Positions 7,927 through 16,345 of a DNA stretch of 64,000 nt are shown in pieces. The position numbers were made by a program, and so were the translations under genes. Source of the DNA: Acidobacteriaceae bacterium (lineage in GTDB: Bacteria; Acidobacteriota; Terriglobia; Terriglobales; Acidobacteriaceae); the NCBI GenBank assembly GCA_028283655.1, contig JAPWKE010000002.1:164501-228500 (forward strand), read 5' to 3'. How positions within the stretch are numbered: position 1 is the stretch's first letter; each line of letters opens with the position of its first letter. The notes under the pieces were generated by a model. It was not told the DNA's origin, did no database searches, and saw only the letters and a program-made list of their open reading frames with translations.

Positions 7927-10377
7927 GTGCTCATGATCACGCGTTGGCGTTTTGCAGCACTTTCCCTCCTCACCGTGGCTTCTACCGTTGCCTCTGCGCA
8001 GCGGGCTTACACCGATCACGACTACGCGCAGGCTGAGCGCTGGATGAACTACAACGTCCGCTCGCTTGTGCACCACAGCGTCAGTGAGATCACCTACCTG
8101 CCCGACGGTCGCGTCTTCTATCGCGACCCCACCGCGGAGGGCTTGCGGTACTACATCGCTGACCCCGCCAATGGCACGAAGGCTCTCGCTTTCGATCACA
8201 CCAAGCTTGCGGCCGCGATCAATCTGCACACCAAGGTGAAGGTCAGCGCCGACCACCTGAGCCTCAGCGAGTACAAGCCCGAGCCCAACGGCTTTGCGTT
8301 TGCGATGCGCGGCCAGACCTTTCACTGCGATACGGCCATCACCGCCTGCCGTGTCGATCCTCCTGCACCGGAGCCGTTTGAAGCTGCGGCCAAAGCTCCA
8401 TCAACCACCGCTGCGCAGACGAAGGCAAAGCCTGTCGCCATCAAGCCGCCGCTGGCGATGGCCAAAGGCCGCCGCGGTCGCGTGCCTGAGAACATCTCGC
8501 CAGATAAAAAGCTGGCGGCGTTTATCCGCGACAACAATCTCTGGGTGCGCACCGTTGCCACCGGCGAAGAACGCCAGCTCACCTTCGACGGTATCGCCGA
8601 CTTCGGCTACGCCACCGATAACGCAGGTTGGCAGCATTCCAACGCCGCCATCCTTACCTGGTCGGCTGATTCAAAGAAGATTGCCACCTTCCAGCAGGAC
8701 CAGCGTAAGACCGGCATGATGTATCTCGTCAGCACGACGAACCGCCACCCGCAGCTCGAACAATGGCGCTATCCGCTCGTTGGAGACAAGGACGTCACGC
8801 ACATCGAGCCGGTTATCCTCGACGTCGCGAGTGGTCAGCTCACGCGCCTCAAGACCGAGCCGCTCGAGCATCGCTCCATGGAGTGCGATGACATCTCCTG
8901 CGACGGTGATGGTCGCTGGAGCGACGTCGAGTTCTCGCCCGACGACAAGCACCTCGCCTTCGTCGCCACCTCGCGCGATCACAAGGACGAGTGGGTGAAG
9001 GTCGCCGACACCACCACCGGCGACGTGCACGAGGTCTTCCACGAGCACGTTCCCACGTACTACGGCTGGCAGTCGAAGGTCGACTGGAAGTACCTGCCTG
9101 ACTCCAACGAACTGCTCTGGGTCAGCGAGCGCAGCAACTACGCGCAGATCTACCTCTACAACCTCACCACCGGCAAGCTGAAGAACCAGGTCACCCACGG
9201 CGACGGCCCCGTCATCGATATCCCGTTGATCGACGCGAAGCACCGCGTCATCTACTTCCTCGCAGACGGAAAGGTCGCCGGTACGGACCCCTATCTGCGC
9301 CAGCTTTATCGCGTGGACTTCGACGGCAAGAACCAGACGCTGCTCACCGACTCCAAGCTCGACCATGCTGTGACCGTTGATCCCAGCGGCGCAACTTTTG
9401 TGGACGCCGCTTCGGACGTCACCACGCCGCACGTCTACACGCTGCGCGACAACGCCGGCAAGCAGGTTGCCCTGCTGGCCAGCGAAGACATCTCCGCGCT
9501 GAAGGCTGCGGGATGGAAACCTCCGATGCTTTTCAGCGTGAAGGCTCGCGACAACAAGACCGACCTTTGGGGTATCGCGTACCGCCCAACGGACTTCGAT
9601 CCTGCGAAGAAGTATCCGGTGGTCGACTACATCTACCCCGGCCCGATTGGTAGTTCGTGCAGCGGTGATCACAGCTTCTACAGCGCGATGCATGACTTCG
9701 GATCAGTGGCTGAGCTTGGCTTCGCGCTCGTCTGTATTGACGGGCAGGGCAACGCCTTCCGCTCCAAGAGCTTCCACGACGCGCACGCTTCTACCCCCGA
9801 AGAGATGGGCGATGACACCATCCCTGATCAGGTCGCAGGCATCAAGGAGCTCGCTCATCGTTACCCGTGGATCGACATCGATCGCGTCGGCATCTGGGGC
9901 CACTCCGGCGGCGGCAATGCCACCGTTTCGGCGATGTTCCATGCCCCTGAGTTCTTCAAGGTTGGCTGGGCCGAGAGCGGCAACCATGACAACCGCGAGT
10001 ACGAAGACGACTGGGACGAGCGCTGGGCGGGTCTCGAAGTCATCGACAGCAACGGCCATAGTAACTACGACGTCCACGCTAATCAGATCTACGCCGACAA
10101 GCTGCAGGGCAAGCTGATGCTCGTGCACGGAACGATGGACGACAACGTGCCGCCGTCCAACACGTTACTCGTCGTGGACGCACTGATGAAGGCCAACAAG
10201 GACTTCGACATGCTCATGGTTCCCAACGCGCACCACGCCTACGGAGAGATGACGCAGTACATCATGCGACGTCGCTGGGATTACTTCGTGAAGAACCTCG
10301 CAGGCGGCATTCCTCCGAAGGACTACAAGCCGAAGAGCTACGACGACGTCATTCGCATTCTCTACGCCGACCGCTAA
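7927..10377 (+). CDS. Dipeptidyl peptidase IV (S9B) family serine peptidase
   Basis: About 816 residues with a signal peptide (cleavage near VASA-QRA), a beta-propeller DPPIV N-terminal domain and a C-terminal S9 hydrolase domain. The triad is Ser in GHSGGG (near residue 660), Asp in DDNVPPS (near 738) and His in NAHHAYGE (near 769). It releases N-terminal X-Pro-like dipeptides, probably in the periplasm. An insertion rich in Ala/Lys lies near residue 160. The start is GTG 7927 or ATG 7933 (two residues shorter). It lies 18 bp after dnaG and ends at a strong terminator. Confidence 0.9.
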   Translation: MLMITRWRFAALSLLTVASTVASAQRAYTDHDYAQAERWMNYNVRSLVHHSVSEITYLPDGRVFYRDPTAEGLRYYIADPANGTKALAFDHTKLAAAINLHTKVKVSADHLSLSEYKPEPNGFAFAMRGQTFHCDTAITACRVDPPAPEPFEAAAKAPSTTAAQTKAKPVAIKPPLAMAKGRRGRVPENISPDKKLAAFIRDNNLWVRTVATGEERQLTFDGIADFGYATDNAGWQHSNAAILTWSADSKKIATFQQDQRKTGMMYLVSTTNRHPQLEQWRYPLVGDKDVTHIEPVILDVASGQLTRLKTEPLEHRSMECDDISCDGDGRWSDVEFSPDDKHLAFVATSRDHKDEWVKVADTTTGDVHEVFHEHVPTYYGWQSKVDWKYLPDSNELLWVSERSNYAQIYLYNLTTGKLKNQVTHGDGPVIDIPLIDAKHRVIYFLADGKVAGTDPYLRQLYRVDFDGKNQTLLTDSKLDHAVTVDPSGATFVDAASDVTTPHVYTLRDNAGKQVALLASEDISALKAAGWKPPMLFSVKARDNKTDLWGIAYRPTDFDPAKKYPVVDYIYPGPIGSSCSGDHSFYSAMHDFGSVAELGFALVCIDGQGNAFRSKSFHDAHASTPEEMGDDTIPDQVAGIKELAHRYPWIDIDRVGIWGHSGGGNATVSAMFHAPEFFKVGWAESGNHDNREYEDDWDERWAGLEVIDSNGHSNYDVHANQIYADKLQGKLMLVHGTMDDNVPPSNTLLVVDALMKANKDFDMLMVPNAHHAYGEMTQYIMRRRWDYFVKNLAGGIPPKDYKPKSYDDVIRILYADR

Positions 10378-10387
10378 ACCGAACGCA

Positions 10388-10430
10388 CGAACGACGAAGG
10401 CGTGGCCACAAGCCACGCCTTCGTCGTTCG
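10388..10430 (+). terminator. Terminator after the DPP-IV gene
   Basis: Perfect 19-bp stem (CGAACGACGAAGGCGTGGC and its complement) with a CACAA loop, 10 bp after the stop codon. Confidence 0.8.
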
Positions 10431-10535
10431 TTGAGTTCTCTGCGTCTAAGCGTGCCGTCGTTCATGCATTCATCGAAGCTCCCAAATCCCTCTGCGCTCT
10501 CTGCCTTCCCGCTGTTGCCTTCGTCTTTGCCCATT

Positions 10536-10598
10536 GGAGTAGAGGTGGGCTTTAGCCCACCGTTCTGTCCTCTCCACGAAAGGGCTTTATCCCCGGCC
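10536..10598 (+). repeat. Composite intergenic repeat, copy A (overlaps gluQ 3' end)
   Basis: GGAGTAGAGGTGGGC with a TTTA loop and GCCCACCG, then a spacer, then a decayed second palindrome AGGGCTTTATCCCCGG. It is the first of at least ten same-orientation copies left of 46 kb. It overlaps the stop codon and last codons of the minus-strand gluQ. Confidence 0.85.
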
Positions 10599-11448
10599 TG
10601 CTTTGCGGCCACGAAAACATCGCCCGCACATCTTCTGCAGAAACACCCTGCTCCCGCAGAGCCCGCAGGCTCAACGCATCATGCCTCTTTGCCAGCCTTA
10701 CTCCATCCGCATCGCGCATTAGCTCGGTATGAAAGTAGTCAAGCGTCGCCAGCCCCAACGCTCTCTGCAGCAGCATCTGCCGCGCCGTCGACTTCAGCAG
10801 ATCGCGCCCACGCACGACCTCCGTGATCCCCTGAAACGCATCGTCGACAACACAAGCCAGTTGATAGCTTGGCAACCCATCCTTGCGCCACACCAGGAAG
10901 TCGCCGAAGTCCGCCTCGGGTACGCACCCGGCCACAAACACCTGCGCCCCGCAGTGCCCATCGACAAACGTCACGCTCTCACCATCGGGCACGCGAAAAC
11001 GATAATTTGTCCCTGGCTGCAAGACTCCACCATTCGTGGAACGGCAGCGTCCGGTATACACCGGTTCGTCATCCGTATCTTCATGTGGAGCGGCCACGGC
11101 CTGCTGCAAGTCCTTCCGCGAGCAGTAGCAGGGATACGCCCACCCCTTCGCCAGCAGAGCCTCCACCGCCGCGCGATACGCTCCCACACGCTCGCTCTGC
11201 ACCACTTCGCCATCCCACGCGATGCCCAGCCACGCCAGGTCTTCGCGCATGGCGTCGACGAACTCCGGCTTCGCACGCTGGCTATCGAGGTCTTCATTTC
11301 GCAGCCACAGCCGCCCACCGGCAGCTCGCGCACGCTCATAGGCGATCCAGAACGTCCTCGCATGTCCCAGGTGCAGCAGCCCGGTCGGCGACGGTGCAAT
11401 CCGTCCGCAGTACTCCCTCGCCGCTGCCGCTTCCACGCTCACACCCAT
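10552..11448 (-). CDS. gluQ: Glutamyl-Q tRNA(Asp) synthetase
   Basis: 298 residues. It is a truncated glutamyl-tRNA synthetase paralogue that attaches Glu to queuosine in tRNA(Asp). Visible are GRIAPSPTGLLHLGHAR (HIGH motif), the zinc-site cysteines (CYCS and TGRC), the GLPSYQLACVVDD strand, and RLAKRHDALS (KMSKS-like). The anticodon-binding domain is absent, as in YadB/GluQ-RS. ATG 11448 gives the usual short N-terminus. The last 17 codons and the stop lie in or next to an intergenic repeat copy, so the tail RPGIKPFRGEDRTVG is repeat-derived. Confidence 0.92.
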   Translation of the reverse strand: MGVSVEAAAAREYCGRIAPSPTGLLHLGHARTFWIAYERARAAGGRLWLRNEDLDSQRAKPEFVDAMREDLAWLGIAWDGEVVQSERVGAYRAAVEALLAKGWAYPCYCSRKDLQQAVAAPHEDTDDEPVYTGRCRSTNGGVLQPGTNYRFRVPDGESVTFVDGHCGAQVFVAGCVPEADFGDFLVWRKDGLPSYQLACVVDDAFQGITEVVRGRDLLKSTARQMLLQRALGLATLDYFHTELMRDADGVRLAKRHDALSLRALREQGVSAEDVRAMFSWPQSRPGIKPFRGEDRTVG

Positions 11449-11528
11449 GAGCCTAGCGCATTCGCTTGTCCTCTCACAGTCCCGCCACGATACAGTGAAG
11501 AGCAACCGCACATTCAGGAGACGCCCCG

Positions 11529-12098
11529 ATGCCAAAGCTCTGGCGAGGCAACCGAGCCTTTCACGCGCACGAAACCGCCCGCATGGACTCTCTTAACGGC
11601 TTGCCGCTCGCCAGCTTCAAGAGCCGGGCCATCGCAATCGCCATTGACGTTCTCCTCATTGCTGTCGCTCGACACATCCTTGGCATGGGGAGCCATGAGG
11701 TCAGCGAGCAAAATAGGGGCTCGTTCGGCTGGTTTGTTCTCGAAGGAGAAGAGGCCGTTCGCCATCTCATCGAATCGACCATCTACTACGCTGTCGCGCT
11801 CAAGGTCGGCAACGGCCAGACCTTCGGTAAATGGATCATGAAGATTCGTGTCGTCTCGCTGACACACCACGGCATGGGCTGGTGGCAATCCATCGAGCGC
11901 GCACTGGGCTACGGCGCGTCGCTGCTTGAAGGAGGCTTCGGTTTCCTGCAGTACTACATCAATCCCAACCGCATGTGCGTTCACGATCGCATTGCGGAAA
12001 CCATCGTCATCGACCTGCGCGCGTCGCGTGCAGAACCAGCCCTCAAGCCCGACCTCGAAGCTGAATCCGCACTGGAAGTTGATCCCATCGCAGGCTAA
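11529..12098 (+). CDS. RDD family membrane protein
   Basis: 189 residues. An RDD domain is recognisable: an N-terminal ASFKSRAIAIAIDVLLIAV helix containing the R-x3-D pattern, the conserved GNGQTFGKWIMKIRVVS stretch, and the C-terminal NPNRMCVHDRIAETIVI. Several members help in ion or solute transport or membrane-associated regulation; no role can be assigned here. AGGAG lies 9 nt before the ATG. It is divergent from gluQ and convergent with the esterase gene across a shared hairpin. Confidence 0.82.
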   Translation: MPKLWRGNRAFHAHETARMDSLNGLPLASFKSRAIAIAIDVLLIAVARHILGMGSHEVSEQNRGSFGWFVLEGEEAVRHLIESTIYYAVALKVGNGQTFGKWIMKIRVVSLTHHGMGWWQSIERALGYGASLLEGGFGFLQYYINPNRMCVHDRIAETIVIDLRASRAEPALKPDLEAESALEVDPIAG

Positions 12099-12140
12099 TC
12101 AGCAGCCACGCTGCAAGGCGCAGGAGTGATTGTTTTTGCG

Positions 12141-12170
12141 CGGTAAAGGGGCCCTAGGGCCCTTTTACCG
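12141..12170. terminator. Bidirectional hairpin between convergent genes
   Basis: 14-bp stem (CGGTAAAGGGGCCC with GGGCCCTTTTACCG, one G-T pair), placed between the RDD gene and the minus-strand esterase. Confidence 0.7.
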
Positions 12171-12197
12171 TGCACGAAAGCAGGGCCTCAGCTCGGC

Positions 12198-13067
12198 CTA
12201 ACGGGCTTTCAAATTCGTATCCAGAAATACCACCAGGGCCTCGAAGTTCGCCGCACGATAGCGGCTCTTCTTCCAGTAGTTGTGTCCACCGCCTCGCGCC
12301 ACAAACGTCGTCACCTGGTTGCCGTTCTTCTGCATCAGCTCAATGAACGTCGTCGCCTGCGAGTAGGGGATCTGGTGATCGCTGTCGCCATGCCCCACAA
12401 AGAACGGAACTTCGTGATCGCCAACATGGTTGTCCGGGGAAGCATCGTCGCACACCTTGCCGATGTGTTCGCAGTCACCGCCCATATATCGCTTCAGCAG
12501 CCAGGCCTTCGGATGTAGATCGTACCCTCCGTTCAGCACGACTGCCGCCTGTACCGGTACATCATCATGCGTAATCCGCATCGGCGGATCGGCTGGCCCT
12601 GTGGGCTCCAGCGCAGTCAGAGCCACGATCTCCGCCCCGGCCGAAGAGCCAAGCACCGCCACACGATCCGGGTCCAGGTGGTACATGATCGAACGCAGCC
12701 GAACAAAGCGCACCGCCTCGCGCGTCTCTATCCACGACTGCGGAAACGAGTGCCGGTGCTTGTCATAGTTGATCGCAAACGAAGCATACCCACGCTCTGC
12801 CAGTTGCTGCGCAATCCGCTTCATCTCGTGCTTGGAACCTGTCCGCCACGAGCCACCGTGCACCAGCACGACCACCGGAAAGCCCTGGGCCCCGGCGCCC
12901 GCCGTGGGGAGACACAGATCGCCCTCATAGGCCCCGGTACGGTCCACGGTATACGCCATCGTCCGCTCGGTGAAGCGCGGAGTTTTAGCATGGGCCACCC
13001 CGGCACCAGCCAGAGCAGAAGCAACAAACAAACAAGCAAGACGAGTTACAGCGCAGCGAGAAATCAC
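12198..13067 (-). CDS. Secreted alpha/beta hydrolase/esterase (BD-FAE or Aes-like)
   Basis: About 289 residues. The signal peptide is SRCAVTRLACLFVASALAGA. Then come the oxyanion-type VVLVHGGSW motif, the nucleophile in VLGSSAGAE, an acid in HGDSDHQIPY and the His in RGGGHNYW. This HGG plus GxSxG arrangement is typical of the carboxylesterase/feruloyl-esterase-like group. I use GTG 13067, which starts just before the signal sequence; TTG at 13085 is an alternative. It lies 31 bp downstream of the polymerase gene on the same strand and is probably cotranscribed with it, although the functions look unrelated. Confidence 0.8.
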   Translation of the reverse strand: MISRCAVTRLACLFVASALAGAGVAHAKTPRFTERTMAYTVDRTGAYEGDLCLPTAGAGAQGFPVVVLVHGGSWRTGSKHEMKRIAQQLAERGYASFAINYDKHRHSFPQSWIETREAVRFVRLRSIMYHLDPDRVAVLGSSAGAEIVALTALEPTGPADPPMRITHDDVPVQAAVVLNGGYDLHPKAWLLKRYMGGDCEHIGKVCDDASPDNHVGDHEVPFFVGHGDSDHQIPYSQATTFIELMQKNGNQVTTFVARGGGHNYWKKSRYRAANFEALVVFLDTNLKAR

Positions 13068-13098
13068 AGAAAATTGGATGAACAAAACATCTTGTAGG

Positions 13099-14439
13099 TT
13101 ACATGTAATCGACGCCGTACTCGACCGGGATCTGTGTAAACGCGATTCGCGTCGGTGCGGCCTCTCTCGCAGGCAACATTCCGGCAAAGTGCAGCGTCGT
13201 ATGGCCGTACTTTTTATTCAGCTTGTCCATCGTGGCTGCAAGTTCTGTGCGATTTCCGGGCTCTTCGAACAAGGCTGTCTGCATCTCGTCGTTGCGCAGC
13301 AGGTTTCTCATCGTTACGCCTATAAAAAACGGTTTCTGCTGATCCAGCCCTTGCGGCCTCTGCGCCCATATCCCGCGCAGGACCTCCAGCAGCGACAACG
13401 TGTCCTGGCATGGACGAAACTTCGCCTCCATGCCCCAGGCCGTCTGCGTAATGCCGCTGGTGTGCTTCTTGACCTTGCCGCTCGCGCGCTCCTGCTGCTC
13501 ACGCGTCAGCGAGTACTTGATCGTTACCGCCAGCGTCGTCGTGTGGAAGTGCTCCATGCGCAGCCGCATCGCGGCTTTGTGCAGCAGCTTGTGCGCGACA
13601 GCCCATGCGCCTTCCTGCGTGCGATGCTCCGGCCCCAGCACATGCGAGTGCCCCAGAGATTTCTGCACATCGCTCGATACCGGGGCTCCATCGTCGCCCG
13701 TGTCATGGCCGCGCAGCCAGTGGTAGATGCGGGCACCCCACACAGAATCCCAAAGCTGATACATGCCGTGCACATCCAGCGCCAGCAACTGCGGCATCGT
13801 GCGAATACCCTTCGCGTTTAGCCGCGCCTCCGTACGCGCTCCCACCCCGGGCAGGTCGCGTAGCTCCAGGTGAGCAATCGCCCTCGGTAGCTGCGACGGC
13901 AGCAGCCCAATCAGCCCATCCGGCTTCTGCATATCGCTGGCAATCTTCGCGAGATAACGGTTTGGCGCCATGCCAATCGAGCACCGCAGCGTCGAGCCCA
14001 CGTCATCTTTGATCGCCTGTTTGATCGCCAGCGCAATCCTGCGCGCGTTCGCCGGCTCCCGCTCCCGCCCGATCAACTGGCACGCCACTTCATCGATCGA
14101 AGGCACATGCGCCACCGGGCAGATGCGCTCCACGGCCTCGGCCACCTTGTGCGAGATCTTCGCGTACTCCGTATGCGAGCCGTTCACCAGGATGATGTCC
14201 GGGATCTTCGCCCTGGCCTCGGCGACCTTCGTGCCCGTCTTCACGCCCACGGCTTTGCACTCATAGCTCGCTGCGATCAGCGTCCCCGTATCGGCCATCG
14301 TGCCCACCACGGCCGTAGGCTTACCGCGATACTCCGGATGCAACTCCTGCTCGACCGACGCAAAAAAGCTGTTCAGGTCGACGTGCAGGAAGCCGAAGTA
14401 ATCTTCCGTCATCGCGGGTTGGAGCTTCACTTCGGACAC
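13099..14439 (-). CDS. Y-family (DinB/Pol IV-like) translesion DNA polymerase
   Basis: 446 residues. Palm-domain metal ligands are Asp21 (HVDLNSFFASVE) and Asp116-Glu117 (VPSIDEVACQL). A little-finger domain follows, and DLPGVGARTEARL is the helix-hairpin-helix. It is longer than E. coli DinB (351) and nearer the size of actinobacterial/acidobacterial DinB variants; no beta-clamp motif could be confirmed by eye. GTG 14439 is chosen because AGAGGA lies about 10 nt upstream; ATG 14412 is an alternative. A direct repeat overlapping the -10 box suggests damage-responsive control. Confidence 0.88.
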   Translation of the reverse strand: MSEVKLQPAMTEDYFGFLHVDLNSFFASVEQELHPEYRGKPTAVVGTMADTGTLIAASYECKAVGVKTGTKVAEARAKIPDIILVNGSHTEYAKISHKVAEAVERICPVAHVPSIDEVACQLIGREREPANARRIALAIKQAIKDDVGSTLRCSIGMAPNRYLAKIASDMQKPDGLIGLLPSQLPRAIAHLELRDLPGVGARTEARLNAKGIRTMPQLLALDVHGMYQLWDSVWGARIYHWLRGHDTGDDGAPVSSDVQKSLGHSHVLGPEHRTQEGAWAVAHKLLHKAAMRLRMEHFHTTTLAVTIKYSLTREQQERASGKVKKHTSGITQTAWGMEAKFRPCQDTLSLLEVLRGIWAQRPQGLDQQKPFFIGVTMRNLLRNDEMQTALFEEPGNRTELAATMDKLNKKYGHTTLHFAGMLPAREAAPTRIAFTQIPVEYGVDYM

Positions 14440-14462
14440 CGGCGAGACTATCCTCTCGCTCT

Positions 14463-14484
14463 ATTATATTCGCCTGATATTCGC
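14463..14484 (-). promoter_or_regulatory. Promoter with direct-repeat operator candidate for the Y-family polymerase
   Basis: On the minus strand, GCGAATAT occurs twice with an 11-bp period (14484-14477 and 14473-14466), and the second copy runs into TATAAT (14468-14463). Transcription would begin near 14456. The geometry suits a repressor such as LexA bound on one DNA face; the repressor is an inference. Confidence 0.45.
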
Positions 14485-14507
14485 TTTACGGTGAATCGAT
14501 ATACACA

Positions 14508-14539
14508 AAAATGCCCCGCCGTAAGTGGCGAGGCATTTT
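14508..14539 (-). terminator. Terminator after the carboxypeptidase-regulatory-like gene
   Basis: 13-bp stem with one mismatch (AAAATGCCCCGCC against GGCGAGGCATTTT) and a 6-nt loop. The minus-strand product ends in TTTT. Confidence 0.75.
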
Positions 14540-14555
14540 CTGTCGACTGTTCCAG

Positions 14556-14957
14556 CTAGTCTTCCACCTTCAGCGTGTACGTCAGCGTTGTTTTGCTGTT
14601 GAACATGCTGATGCTGTGCGTTTTCGAGCGTTTGCCGTTCAACTCCGCCCACACGTCGTAGTCCGAAGACATCGAAAGCTGGGTGAAGTGGAACTCGCCC
14701 TGATCGTTCGTCAGGTAGCTCTTCACCGAAAGCGTCTTCGTGTCCTTGATGTAGACCACGGCGTTGTCAATCGGCTTGCCGCTCTTGTCCTCCACCGTTC
14801 CGGTCACCGTTCGCACCGTGGGCTCTTTTTTGCCTTGGGCGAACGCTGCTGACGGCGAGACAGCAGCGGCTACGATGCCGCCGACTCCGAACAAAGCAAC
14901 AAGCGCCAGCGTGCCGGAGCACGCTGCACGCCGAGCTGCTTTACTCGTCGTCGTCAT
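14556..14957 (-). CDS. Secreted carboxypeptidase regulatory-like (CnaB/transthyretin-like) domain protein
   Basis: About 133 residues. After a signal segment (SGTLALVALFGVGGIVAAAV, ending AFAQ) comes a single carboxypeptidase-regulatory-like beta-sandwich: TVTGTVEDKSGKPIDNAVVY, then LTNDQGEFHFTQL and WAELNGKRSKTHS. Such single-domain proteins are common in Acidobacteria, and their role is unknown. ATG 14957 or 14960 lies inside the aspartate-codon tract of the upstream LysW-like gene (17-20 bp overlap), so translation is probably coupled. Longer frames only read the GAT/GAC tract out of frame and are not credible. Confidence 0.75.
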   Translation of the reverse strand: MTTTSKAARRAACSGTLALVALFGVGGIVAAAVSPSAAFAQGKKEPTVRTVTGTVEDKSGKPIDNAVVYIKDTKTLSVKSYLTNDQGEFHFTQLSMSSDYDVWAELNGKRSKTHSISMFNSKTTLTYTLKVED

Positions 14958-15165
14958 CATCGTCATCATCATCGTCGCGGAGGTCTTCGTCATCGTCGTC
15001 CTCTTCGTCGTACTCGTCGTCACCAGCCGGAGCAAGCTCCAGCGGGTCGGTTGAAACTACTTCCAAGTCTGTTCCGCATTCGTCGCAGGTGAGGGTCTGA
15101 CCCTCTTCTACTTCTTCTGCATCGATATCTAACGGGTTGTCGCACTCTGGGCATGCTACTGACAT
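14941..15165 (-). CDS. LysW-like zinc-ribbon protein with polyacidic tail ending in Glu
   Basis: 74 residues. The N-terminal zinc ribbon has Cys5, Cys8, Cys27 and Cys30 (CPECDNPLDID, CDECG), followed by LEVVSTDPLELAPA, which matches the LysW amino-group-carrier core (ELEVVSTDPL). The C-terminal 25 residues are almost all Asp/Glu and end in a single Glu after ten Asp. In true LysW the last Glu (EDWGE) is the attachment point for lysine/arginine intermediates. No lys or arg genes are nearby, so a carrier role is speculative. AGGAGG 9 nt before ATG 15165 fixes the start. Confidence 0.78.
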   Translation of the reverse strand: MSVACPECDNPLDIDAEEVEEGQTLTCDECGTDLEVVSTDPLELAPAGDDEYDEEDDDDEDLRDDDDDDDDDDE

Positions 15166-15399
15166 AAACCCTTGTCCTCCTGAGAAAGTTTTGGCCCACC
15201 CTTGTAGCATGGACTCAAGGTGCGGCGCTCCTTCCTCTGTTCTAACGAGGCTCGCCGGACTCGTCAACTTGGGACGCAGGAAGTGTGTCGTTGGTTTCGC
15301 GATTTCACACAAATCTTGTACCAATTTTTGTCGCGGACCGCGACAGTTTGCCCCGTATGTGGTGCAGACTCATGTTCGCAAGCAAGGGAGTTTTCGCTG

Positions 15400-16240
15400 A
15401 TGGCGCGCTCATCCATTCCGTTCGCTCTGCCGCCGTTTCGCGGACTCACGCGACGTATTGTTCTGCTGGTACTTGGTTTCTGGTTGCTCGTTTTTCTCAT
15501 TTCTCTGCGCAACTCCGAAGCCGCGAACCTGCTGACGTTGAAGTTTTCAATGCGCCCGGACGAGACGCTTGGGCGGCAGATCTGGCAGCCGTTTACCTAC
15601 TCGCTGGTCTACCTCCACAGTGAGTTTCTTTCCGTTCTCTTTGGTGTCTTGTCTTTCTGGTTCTTTGCCTCGGAGCTCGAAAGCGAACGCGGCTCGCGGT
15701 GGCTGGGTGAGTTTCTCGGCATCGCCGCGGTCATCGGCGGCCTGCTCGCCGCGCTCCTCACCCGGTTTGTTTTTTTCCCGCTCACTGGAATGGTTCCCAC
15801 GGACTACATCTGGGGGCTTGGGCCGCTGAACATCGCCATCATCCTCGCCTACGCGCGCTTCTACCCAGACCGCGAACTGGTCTTTAACTTCCTGCTTCGG
15901 CTCAAAGCGAAGTACCTCGCCGCTATCTATGTGCTCATCTACATGGCGAGTTCGCTCACCACGGGCCATCGCTTTGACGCTCTGGTGGCGGTCTGCGTCT
16001 CCGTTTTGCGGATTCGCTTACATCCGCTTCGCTCCTCGCAAAGGCATGCGTTCTCTCTTCTCGGAGCGTTGGTACGGTCTCCGCAACGCCTTCTACCGCA
16101 ACAAGCGGCGCCGCGCGGCCAAGAAGTTCACCGTCTACATGAAGAAGCAGGGCAAGGATGTGAACCTCGACGCCAGCGGCCGCTACGTTTCGCTCGAAGA
16201 CGAGCAGCGCGACCCGAATGATCCTCGCTGGCGGAACTGA
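15400..16240 (+). pseudogene. Rhomboid-like multispanning membrane protein, frameshifted
   Basis: The frame from ATG 15400 gives about six hydrophobic helices (RRIVLLVLGFWLLVFLISL, then FGVLSFWFFASELE, PLNIAIILAYARF and others) in the derlin/rhomboid-like style. It loses the frame near 16004-16007. Removing one T from that TTTT run restores SVCGFAYIRFAPRKGM and a positively charged cytoplasmic tail that ends at 16240. So the gene is a single-base frameshift mutant, a sequencing error, or a slippage site. An upstream TTG (15328) would add a CPVCGADSC cysteine cluster to the N-terminus; I cannot decide whether that is translated. Confidence 0.7.
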
Positions 16241-16255
16241 GCGGGCGAAAGTCTC

Positions 16256-16278
16256 ACCCATCTCTCCTGGAGATGGGT
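16256..16278 (+). terminator. Hairpin between rhomboid-like gene and aldo/keto reductase
   Basis: 9-bp perfect stem ACCCATCTC/GAGATGGGT with a TCCTG loop and no T tract. It may be a weak terminator or an RNA 5' structure of the next gene. Confidence 0.45.
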
Positions 16279-16345
16279 ATCCCGGAAATATCCGGAGCAT
16301 CGCCAGCTTTCGCAAGCGAGTCTAACCCTGCAGGAGATATCTCGT

